The translations under genes and the position numbers were made by a program. From Fibrobacterota bacterium (lineage in GTDB: Bacteria > Fibrobacterota > Fibrobacteria > UBA5070), in contig JADKBN010000031.1 in the NCBI GenBank assembly GCA_016715065.1, positions 372,001-436,000 on the forward strand: DNA of 64,000 bases. The letters are read 5' to 3'. Positions 1-7,018 of the stretch are shown in pieces. The number at the start of each line of letters is the position of its first letter. Positions within the stretch are counted from its first letter, which is position 1. The notes beneath the pieces are model-generated. The model was not told the origin of the DNA. It saw only the letters and a list, made by a program, of their open reading frames with translations, and ran no database searches.

Positions 1-117
1 TCGCCCCGAGCGCAGCCTCCACCCTCGGAGCCGGCGCTCGTTTGGGACGTGGCCAAAAAAGGGTTATCCTGTGGAGGCCGGAGGTCGCGAGACTCCAACC
101 CATGGAAAGGTCCACCC

Positions 118-1626
118 ATGAACTTTGCTTCCCTCTCCCGTCTGTTGGTTCTCCTGACAATTCCTGCCTGCGCCACCACCTACCACGTGGGCCCAGGCCA
201 GCCGTTAACGAACATTGCCGACGCGCCACTGTCTTCTCTGAAGCCCGGCGACAGCGTGCTGATCCACGCCCGACCGGAACCGTATCTGGAGAAATTCGTG
301 CTTTCCGTGGAGGGCACCGCCAACCAACCCGTGGTGGTGCGCGGCATCCCCGACCCTGCCGACGGCTCACTCCCTCGCATCCAAGGCGCCGGGGCGAAAA
401 ACGCCAAGGGCCAGAATTTTTGGTCGGAAGGTCGGGGGCTGATCAAGATCGGCGGGGCCAACACGCCCTCCACGCCCGCCGCGCATCTGCGCGTGGAAAA
501 TCTGGACCTTTCCGGCGCCAAGCAGGGCGGGTCTTTCACGGACCGAAACGGGAGCCAAACCACGTGGCCCGACAATGCCGCGGGAATCTTCGTGGAATCC
601 GGCACCGACATCCAGATCCGGGGCTGCCGCATCCATGGAAACGGCAACGGCCTGTTCACCGCTTCCGCCTCCAGCAACGTGGTGGTGGAAGCCAACACGA
701 TCTGGGACAACGGCAACGCGGGGAGCATATACGAGCACAACTCCTACACGGAGTCCGACGGCATCGTGTTCCAATTCAACGACTACGGCGCGCTATGCGC
801 GGGCTGCCCGGGCAACAACCTCAAGGACCGCTCCGCCGGCACCGTGATCCGCTACAACCGCATCGATGGCGGAAATCGTCAACTGGATCTGGTGGAGTCC
901 GACCACGACGAGATCCTCGCGCGCCCCACCTACCGCCGCACCTACGTGCAAGGCAATCTCCTGATCGAACGCGAAGGCTCCGGCAACCGCCAGATGATCC
1001 ACTACGGCGGCGACAACGGCGACACGGCCACCTACCGCCACGGAATCCTGCGCTTTTCCCACAACACGCTCTGGTCGGATCGCACAGACCGCAACACCTG
1101 GGTGCGCCTCTCCAGCGCGCGCGACACCTTCGACGCACGCAACAACGTGTTCCACACCAAGGCTCCGGGATCGTCGCTGGAAATCCTCGCGGGCGAAGGC
1201 GTGGCGATGCTTTCCGGCAATTGGCTTCCTACCGGCTGGAAGACCTCCTTCGAGCCCTTGGGCAAAGTGGTGGACGCCAACACCAACCGCACCGGCACCG
1301 ATCCGCTCTGGCGAGACCTCGCCAACGAGGACTTCCGCCCCGCGGCGAACTCCCCTCTGCTGACCGGGTCGGTGGCCATCCCCCTGGAAGACGGCGCGCC
1401 CTCGATCGATTTCTGTCTGGACAAATCCCGTCCACTCTCCTGGGGACCGCGCACGGTGCGCGAGGTCGTCGGTGCTTTCGGAACCAGCTCGGTGGCCTTG
1501 GCTCCGCGGCGAGCCTCGCCTGCCTTTTTCTCCGCACCCCGGATCGATCTCGGACGGGGGCGGGTGGTGCTGCCGGTGGCGAACGGGGAAGTGGATGCGG
1601 TGGGACGGAAGGATCGGCGATTTTGA
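118..1626 (+). CDS. secreted right-handed parallel beta-helix protein
   Basis: The 502-residue product starts at ATG 118 behind a GGAAAGG ribosome site; reading further upstream would bury the signal peptide. The N-terminus (MNFASLSRLLVLLTIPACA) is a signal peptide; the Cys at residue 18 is preceded by IPA, a poor lipobox. The mature part begins YHVGPGQPLTNI, the usual opening of pectate-lyase-like beta-helix proteins. It continues with repeated Asn/Gly-rich turns (for example IRGCRIHGNGNG and VVVEANTIWDNGNAG) and ends with an NSPLLTGS-type segment common near the C-terminus of such helices. Family members bind or cleave polysaccharides outside the cell. No catalytic residues can be assigned by eye, so a lyase activity is only a possibility. 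The gene stands alone, followed by the convergent propeller gene. Confidence 0.75.
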   Translation: MNFASLSRLLVLLTIPACATTYHVGPGQPLTNIADAPLSSLKPGDSVLIHARPEPYLEKFVLSVEGTANQPVVVRGIPDPADGSLPRIQGAGAKNAKGQNFWSEGRGLIKIGGANTPSTPAAHLRVENLDLSGAKQGGSFTDRNGSQTTWPDNAAGIFVESGTDIQIRGCRIHGNGNGLFTASASSNVVVEANTIWDNGNAGSIYEHNSYTESDGIVFQFNDYGALCAGCPGNNLKDRSAGTVIRYNRIDGGNRQLDLVESDHDEILARPTYRRTYVQGNLLIEREGSGNRQMIHYGGDNGDTATYRHGILRFSHNTLWSDRTDRNTWVRLSSARDTFDARNNVFHTKAPGSSLEILAGEGVAMLSGNWLPTGWKTSFEPLGKVVDANTNRTGTDPLWRDLANEDFRPAANSPLLTGSVAIPLEDGAPSIDFCLDKSRPLSWGPRTVREVVGAFGTSSVALAPRRASPAFFSAPRIDLGRGRVVLPVANGEVDAVGRKDRRF

Positions 1627-1709
1627 TAAAGCGCGGTCAAATGCTTCATCCTGCGCTGAGGCGCAACCCACAGGAAATCGTTTTCCGCCAGAGCCCCACA
1701 CTATCCCGC

Positions 1710-3056
1710 TCAGAAGAGAGGAATGGTGGGAGCCAATTTCTGTACATGAATGCCTCCTGCCTCGTCGCGGATCCGTAGGATCTTCTGTCCCCAGGATCGC
1801 GGCAATTCGATGGTCCGCGAAGTGCCGAGGTAGACGTTGCTGGAACTCTCCACACGACCGTCCAAGCTCAAGACGTTGACCAGGATGTTTCCCGAAACCC
1901 ACTGCGGCACCTCCAGCCGCGACCCGATCTGTTTCCAAGTCGCGATGGGGCGGGAAACGATCCGGGTATCGGCCGTGGATCGGCGAGTAGAAAATTCCAG
2001 AGTGTCCAGCCACACCGCGCCCGTATCCCCCACCATGACGATTTCCGTCATTCCATGTTCGCTTTCCCTGGGTGGCTCCCACAGCTGAACTGCGTTGATA
2101 TTGCCGTTGAAAGGCTCGTGAATTTTCTGCCAAGACGACCCATCGCGCGACCACAAGGCAAGCCCCTGGTAGCCGACGCCACCCACAGCCACGAATCCCG
2201 TTTTGTCTCCCCAGGTCACATCGTGCAAGCGCGCGCCCACCACGGAGGGCGCCACCTCGGTCCAGGTCTTCCCTTGGTCGGTCGAGCGCAGGATGCAGGC
2301 AGGGTGTCCCGGCATGAAGCTTTCTCCTACCGCAACCCAGGCTCCGTCGCCTTCGGCCAAGGAAGCGATTCTGGATCCCTGAATCTGGGCAACCTGGCTC
2401 CAAATCCGTCCGTCAACGGAAAAGTGGAAGCGGGTGGTGGTTTTATCATCGGTCCATCCAGGGTTTGGTTCCCGGGAAAGCTCGGTCGCGGCCATCCATC
2501 CCGTTTTGCCGTACCCCACCGTCCGGGTATCCCCGCCGGTTTGGTCCAAGGCAATGATCCAACTATCGGCACCGTCTTCTGAAAACAGAATTTGATTTGT
2601 CCCCGCTGCCACCCAGAGATTTTCGCTGTCGGTCGCAATACCAGACAAGCCTCCCTCAATAGGTCCCTGGGAACCTTTCCAATGAAAGCCATCGTCGGAA
2701 ACGGAAATCGCGGGGTACACGCGTGAAGGGTCCTTGTACCTCATGTCGTGCCGACCCACAGCCACAAAGCGTGTCTTGGAGTGAGCGATCCCGTAGAAGT
2801 TAGGCCCCATCGCCTCACCACAATCGGGATGAGCTGAATCAACCGTCCAGTCGCCTTTGTAGTCCATGGTGAATCGATCCAATCGCAAGTGCTGCGTGGA
2901 TCCTCCGACCGCCATGACCTTGCGGAAACCCTCGATTGCCACATCGTACAAGAAATCCCTCCGCGAGGTGGGGACGCTGCTGGGAGGGGGTTGTGGATCA
3001 AACGCCAATGCATTGGCAGCGAGGATGGCAAGCACCAGGAGGGGAGTGGTTTTCAT
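1710..3056 (-). CDS. secreted Asp-box (BNR) beta-propeller protein
   Basis: The 448-residue product has a clear signal peptide (MKTTPLLVLAILAANALA) and an AAGGA ribosome site seven bases before the ATG. At least five Asp-box-like repeats of the S-x-D-x-G-x-x-W type are visible: SVSDDGFHWKG, FSEDGADSW, SVDGRIW, STDQGKTW and SRDGSSW. This is the signature of sialidase/YCF48-like propellers. The C-terminal 60 residues (VLSLDGRVESSSN onward, ending LRIRDEAGGIHVQKLAP) resemble short beta-sandwich sorting tails attached to exported proteins in the FCB group; that part is inference. No sialidase Arg triad or Asp-box-independent catalytic motif was recognised, so it is more likely a binding or scaffold protein than an enzyme. 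Confidence 0.7.
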   Translation of the reverse strand: MKTTPLLVLAILAANALAFDPQPPPSSVPTSRRDFLYDVAIEGFRKVMAVGGSTQHLRLDRFTMDYKGDWTVDSAHPDCGEAMGPNFYGIAHSKTRFVAVGRHDMRYKDPSRVYPAISVSDDGFHWKGSQGPIEGGLSGIATDSENLWVAAGTNQILFSEDGADSWIIALDQTGGDTRTVGYGKTGWMAATELSREPNPGWTDDKTTTRFHFSVDGRIWSQVAQIQGSRIASLAEGDGAWVAVGESFMPGHPACILRSTDQGKTWTEVAPSVVGARLHDVTWGDKTGFVAVGGVGYQGLALWSRDGSSWQKIHEPFNGNINAVQLWEPPRESEHGMTEIVMVGDTGAVWLDTLEFSTRRSTADTRIVSRPIATWKQIGSRLEVPQWVSGNILVNVLSLDGRVESSSNVYLGTSRTIELPRSWGQKILRIRDEAGGIHVQKLAPTIPLF

Positions 3057-3365
3057 GGAAGGGTCCTTTCGATCAGGCGGGCATTGTGTGGATTCGACTT
3101 TCCATAAGTACCGCCTAAGCCATCGTCGCTACAGCGCGACCATTTGGAAACGCAATCCTCTGTAGCCCAGGGGTGCACAGAGGTGGCCGCAAGCCCCAAC
3201 GTTCTCCGCTTGCGCGTGTTGGCCGTGGCCGAAAATGGCGATCCTTGGGGTTCAGGGACTGGCGCTGGCAAGAGTCCACACCGATCGGGGAGAGACCACG
3301 GAGCGTCTGGTGGCGCCTTGATGGCACAGAAGACGGATTCCGTCAACGAAAGTCCGAACGGGACA
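3057..3365. other. intergenic stretch, no gene recognised
   Basis: This 309-bp gap separates the start of the propeller gene from the end of the membrane-protein gene; both genes are on the minus strand. Short open frames cross it on both strands but have no ribosome site, signal peptide or family resemblance. It should contain the promoter of the propeller gene near its left end. No hairpin with a T-run and no repeat was seen. Confidence 0.5.
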
Positions 3366-4391
3366 TTACCTCTGCGGGCGGTCCTGGCGGTAGATCCATC
3401 CCATGGTCCACGACACTCCCAGGCACAGCACCAGCGTGATGATGGCCAGCGGAAGGTCATCGCTGTTCAGGGAGTTGTCCCGCGCGGCGCTCTGCAACCA
3501 GCGCGCGGCGCCCTGCTGCACCAGAGCCACCAGGGCGAGCCAGGCCAGGGTCCATCGGGGAGCGCGGAACTCGAACGCTTCCAGGAGGCGATACGAGGTC
3601 AGAAGCGTACCCACCACGGACACGATCAGAAACAGCACACCCGACCCTCGACCACCCAACGGCAACCCCAACAGAACCGCCTGGATCAGGGCGCGCACGA
3701 TGCTACCCAACATCCATCGCCCCTTGGCGGCCTGGGGAGCCCTCCCTTCCGGTCGCGCCGATGGGACAATTCCCGGCAATGGCGGAAACCTGGCATGGCC
3801 GATTCCAACAGCGCGCACCAACTGGTCCGCCTCTTGTGGCGTCAGGCGACCCAGATCGATGTCCAGGGACGGGTAGGATGTGGCCAGCCACCAGATTCCC
3901 GTCGCTTGGATCTGGGTTCCGTTCGAGCGAGACCTCAAGGACAGCATCCAGGATTTGTACGTGGTCAATCTCTGCCACCTGGATCGACCCATGGAGCTGG
4001 GTCGTTCGCGATGCGAACGGGTCTGGAACTCCTCCACCTGGAAACCAGTCAGGTCCTTCCAAGACATCAATCGGTTCCCGAACAACCCGATCTCCAAAAC
4101 TCCTTCCTCGCTCACGCGGACCCGCTCTTGGCGAAACAGTCCCGCATAGAGCCCTGCATACGCCGCGAACAACCCGAACGGGATGGCCACGACACGAAGC
4201 ACCACCAAACTCCAGACATTTTCTGGCGCCATCTCGATGGGCATCACCCCGATGCCGAGCAGAAAAACCGCCAACACCAAGGCGGTCACGGTCAGGAGGG
4301 GATGAAGCCTGTAGCGCACTTCGAAGGAAAGGCTTGGAGGTGAGCCGTTATCCTCGATCTCTGGCTGTGAAGGCACGGGTGCATCGCTCAT
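3366..4391 (-). CDS. membrane protein of unknown function
   Basis: The 341-residue product starts at ATG 4391 (MSDAPVPSQPE), with GGAG ten bases upstream; the longer open frame lacks a ribosome site. Two hydrophobic segments near the N-terminus (LLTVTALVLAVFLLGIGV and VVLRVVAIPFGLFAAYAGL) are followed by a soluble stretch (VSEEGVLEIGLFGNRLMSWKDLTGF). That stretch resembles a PH-like bacterial domain, where a short beta-strand region follows two transmembrane helices. At least three more membrane segments lie in the C-terminal third (LIQAVLLGLPLGG, LFLIVSVVGTLLTSY, LAWLALVALVQQG, plus the last IITLVLCLGVSWTMGW). Function unknown. It is divergent from the Fic gene, with the operator array between them. 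Confidence 0.6.
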   Translation of the reverse strand: MSDAPVPSQPEIEDNGSPPSLSFEVRYRLHPLLTVTALVLAVFLLGIGVMPIEMAPENVWSLVVLRVVAIPFGLFAAYAGLYAGLFRQERVRVSEEGVLEIGLFGNRLMSWKDLTGFQVEEFQTRSHRERPSSMGRSRWQRLTTYKSWMLSLRSRSNGTQIQATGIWWLATSYPSLDIDLGRLTPQEADQLVRAVGIGHARFPPLPGIVPSARPEGRAPQAAKGRWMLGSIVRALIQAVLLGLPLGGRGSGVLFLIVSVVGTLLTSYRLLEAFEFRAPRWTLAWLALVALVQQGAARWLQSAARDNSLNSDDLPLAIITLVLCLGVSWTMGWIYRQDRPQR

Positions 4392-4605
4392 GGGAGGTCT
4401 CCGAGGGAGGGGGATCGGCGGAAAGGTAGATGGGGGTGGGATACCGAATCCGACCCCGACAATCGCTCGTTCGTTTGTAAAGCGATCCTCCTCTGTTAAA
4501 CAATTCTTTAACACGCCTTCCTGTTGAACAAAACGGCACGGAACCCCAATTTCCCCCTGATTTCCACCCCACCGGCTCCCATCCCCTTCTCGTACACGCC
4601 CCCCC

Positions 4606-4668
4606 TGCGGCGAATCCGCGCCTTATTCGCCGCACATTCTGCGGCGAATAGTGGTTAGATTCACCGCA
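4606..4668. promoter_or_regulatory. operator-like array of four alternating decamers before fic
   Basis: Four 10-bp half-sites alternate in orientation: TGCGGCGAAT (4606-4615), ATTCGCCGCA (4625-4634), TGCGGCGAAT (4640-4649) and ATTCACCGCA (4659-4668, one mismatch). The last half-site ends on the A of the fic start codon. Centre-to-centre distances are 19, 15 and 19 bp, giving two palindromes. The Fic protein carries a C-terminal winged helix, so autoregulation through these sites is the obvious reading. It is inferred, not shown. Confidence 0.6.
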
Positions 4669-5762
4669 TGTACATCCACGAACAGCCCGAATGGCCGAGC
4701 TTTGCGCGCCAGGACGATCGGCTGATCGTGCCGCTGGCCAGAGTGCGCCAATTGCATGGGCGGTTGCTGGGGAAACTGGATGCTCTGGGTTTCGCGCCGT
4801 TGGAAGAAACCTCGTTGGAGAACCTGACGCAGGACGTGATCCGATCGACAGAGATCGAAGGGGAGCGATTGGATGCCCTCCAGGTTCGCTCTTCGGTGGC
4901 GCGGCGTTTGGGAGTGGCGATCCCGGAATCGGTCGCGGCCAGCCGCGAAGTCGAGGGAATGGTCGATCTGACCATGGACGCCATCCTCCATTGCCACAAG
5001 CCTCTGACACGCAAGCGCTTGATGGACTGGCAGGTCGCGCTGTTTCCCGAAGGACGCAGTGGGCTGTACCGGATCCGCACCGGCAAATGGCGCGACGACT
5101 CGAAGGGGCCCATGCAGGTGGTCAGCGGCGGATGGGGTCGGGAGCGGGTCCATTTCCAGGCGCCCGAAGCCGACCGGATCGCCGGCGAGATGCGACGTTT
5201 TCTGTCGTGGCTGGAAGCCGAAAGCGACGACGACCCGATCCTCAAGGCGGCCATCGCGCACTTGTGGTTTTTGACCATCCACCCGTTCGACGACGGAAAC
5301 GGCCGTCTGGCCCGTGCGCTCACGGATTTGCTGTTGGCACGGATGGACGGCAAGGGAGTGCGGTTCTACAGCCTTTCGGCGGCGATCATGGCCGAACGCA
5401 ACGAATACTACAAGGTCCTGGAGTTCACCCAGGCCGGATCCCTGGACATCACCGATTGGCTGCTGTGGTTCCTGGGCTGCCTGGAGCACGCGATGGAGCG
5501 CTCGACACGCGTGATCGACAAGGTTCTCCACAAGCATCTGTTTTGGCAGCGCCATGCCAACGTGTCTTTCAACGACCGGCATCGGAAGGTTCTGGGACTT
5601 CTTCTGGAAGGCTTCGAAGGGAACCTGACCTCCGGGAAATGGGCCAAGATCGCTCGCTGCTCCACCGACACCGCCTTGCGGGATATCCAATTTCTGACTG
5701 AGCAGGGAATCCTGGTACGCGGTGATGCGGGTGGACGCAGCACGGGGTACCGTTTGGCCTGA
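4668..5762 (+). CDS. fic: Fic family protein with DUF4172 N-terminus and winged-helix C-terminus
   Basis: The 364-residue product has three recognisable parts. Residues 1-45 (YIHEQPEWPSFARQDDRL, RLLGKLDALGF) match the DUF4172 N-terminus of a widespread Fic group. The inhibitory motif [S/T]xxxE[G/N] is present as S60-TEI-E64-G65. The catalytic motif is complete at 205-216 (HPFDDGNGRLAR, with His205), so AMP-transfer or a related nucleotidyl transfer to a target hydroxyl is expected, restrained by the class II inhibitory helix. Residues about 300-364 form a winged helix (KWAKIARCSTDTALRDI as the recognition region). No antitoxin-like partner is adjacent; this fits self-inhibited Fic proteins. 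The start ATG lies inside the last repeat of the upstream operator-like array, and no strong ribosome site is visible. Confidence 0.93.
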   Translation: MYIHEQPEWPSFARQDDRLIVPLARVRQLHGRLLGKLDALGFAPLEETSLENLTQDVIRSTEIEGERLDALQVRSSVARRLGVAIPESVAASREVEGMVDLTMDAILHCHKPLTRKRLMDWQVALFPEGRSGLYRIRTGKWRDDSKGPMQVVSGGWGRERVHFQAPEADRIAGEMRRFLSWLEAESDDDPILKAAIAHLWFLTIHPFDDGNGRLARALTDLLLARMDGKGVRFYSLSAAIMAERNEYYKVLEFTQAGSLDITDWLLWFLGCLEHAMERSTRVIDKVLHKHLFWQRHANVSFNDRHRKVLGLLLEGFEGNLTSGKWAKIARCSTDTALRDIQFLTEQGILVRGDAGGRSTGYRLA

Positions 5763-5908
5763 GCCGATTCCGGGAGCACACCCGGGAAGAAGCCTCAACT
5801 CAACCGCGAAAGCCCGACCCTTCCCTCCATCTTGAATGACCTCGCCGTGACGGTCCACCGCCTCGCACACCTGTAGCTTGAACTTTCCACCGATCCACGG
5901 AGTGACCC

Positions 5909-6484
5909 ATGTTCCAAGCGCTCTTCCCTTCCCTGACCGCCGTTCTGGCCGCCTCCACCGTTTCGGGGACAGAAATCGTCCCGCCCCGAGACGCGTTGGA
6001 TTTCAAGATGAAGGGCATCGACGGCGAACTGGTGGATCTGGGCCAGTGGCGCGGCAAGGTGGTCTTGATGGTCAACACCGCCAGCAAGTGCGGGCACACC
6101 CCGCAGTATGCGGGCCTGCAAAAGCTATGGGCCGACGATTCCGCCAATGGGCTTGTGGTGCTGGGCTTTCCCTCCAACGACTTTCTGTGGCAGGAGCCCG
6201 GAACCAACGGGGAGATCAGGCAATTCTGCTCGCTCAAATACCGCGTGACCTTTCCCATGTTCGAGAAGATCGAGGTCAAGGGCAAAGGCCAGGCACCCCT
6301 CTACGCCTACCTCACCGCCCAAGACGTCAAGCCTGAAGGCAAAGGGAAAATCTCCTGGAACTTCGAGAAGTTCCTGATTGGCCGCGACGGCAAGGTGGCG
6401 GCCCGCTTCGCCCCCGGCACCAAGCCGGAGGATCCGGCACTGGTGGACGCGGTGAAGAAGGAGCTCGCCAAAAGCGTCCCCTGA
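5909..6484 (+). CDS. glutathione peroxidase family thiol peroxidase, exported
   Basis: The 191-residue product has the GPx core NTASKCGHTPQYAGLQ with the peroxidatic Cys61. It also has GFPSNDFLWQEPG, the FCSLKYRVTFP segment with Cys107, and the WNFEKFLI tryptophan motif. Cys107 aligns with the resolving cysteine of thioredoxin-dependent GPx-like enzymes; the Cys usually found in the FPCNQF motif is Ser here. Reduction of hydroperoxides with thioredoxin-like donors is therefore likelier than use of glutathione. A short N-terminal hydrophobic segment (ALFPSLTAVLAASTVSG) suggests export to the periplasm. GGAG precedes the ATG by eight bases. It is a single-gene unit, convergent with the gene pair on the other strand. 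Confidence 0.9.
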   Translation: MFQALFPSLTAVLAASTVSGTEIVPPRDALDFKMKGIDGELVDLGQWRGKVVLMVNTASKCGHTPQYAGLQKLWADDSANGLVVLGFPSNDFLWQEPGTNGEIRQFCSLKYRVTFPMFEKIEVKGKGQAPLYAYLTAQDVKPEGKGKISWNFEKFLIGRDGKVAARFAPGTKPEDPALVDAVKKELAKSVP

Positions 6485-6502
6485 GATCCTATCCTGCCCC
6501 GT

Positions 6503-7018
6503 TCAGGGAGCCTGGTCGACGGCCATCGCCAGTACCACCAACCGATCGATCGCCGCGCTCATCCGCTCCTCGTCGATGACCACTTCCCCTGTCCGGGGAT
6601 CGACACAATCGTAGAAGGACGTCTCCTGCTGGACCCGGCGATACACCTCCTGTAAAAGCGGAGTCATGGTCCCACCGGCCAGATAGGTTTCATGGTCGAT
6701 CTTCAGTTGGTTCACTGCTTCCTTATTCAAAATGGAGGTCAGACGTGATCCCGTGACAGCAGTGCCACCCACAAGAACGCCCACCAGGATGGTCACCGTG
6801 GAACCGGCACCGCTGAGGATGATGGTCGAACCGGTCCCTATGAGTCCCCCGGTCGTACCCATTCCCATCAGAATTCCCATAAGGAGGGCACCTTCCCCTT
6901 TCCCCGAGGTATCGGCCATCGCATCGGACACTCCCAGGACAAGGACCAGGGAAAGCACCCTGATACTCCTGTCCAGTCCTGTTCGCAGCGCTCTCCATCG
7001 TATAGCGTTCGTGTTCAT
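6503..7018 (-). CDS. small exported Gly-rich hydrophobic protein, partner of the DUF4105 gene
   Basis: The 171-residue product is not recognised. It has a signal peptide (VLSLVLVLGVSDAMA) followed by two Gly-rich hydrophobic segments (LLMGILMGMGTTGGLIG and TVTILVGVLVGGTAV), the look of a hairpin that could insert in a membrane. A polar C-terminal half contains one Cys and the acidic stretch DPRTGEVVIDEERM. The ATG overlaps the stop of the preceding gene (ATGA). An exceptionally complete ribosome site sits inside the end of that gene, so the two proteins are probably made together and in quantity. No domain function can be assigned. Confidence 0.6.
   Translation of the reverse strand: MNTNAIRWRALRTGLDRSIRVLSLVLVLGVSDAMADTSGKGEGALLMGILMGMGTTGGLIGTGSTIILSGAGSTVTILVGVLVGGTAVTGSRLTSILNKEAVNQLKIDHETYLAGGTMTPLLQEVYRRVQQETSFYDCVDPRTGEVVIDEERMSAAIDRLVVLAMAVDQAP

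Noticed and set aside
793..2403. Long minus-strand open frame (536 codons) across the beta-helix and propeller genes
   Set aside because: It crosses two better-supported genes, has no ribosome site or signal peptide and a composition typical of the third-position complement of GC-rich genes.
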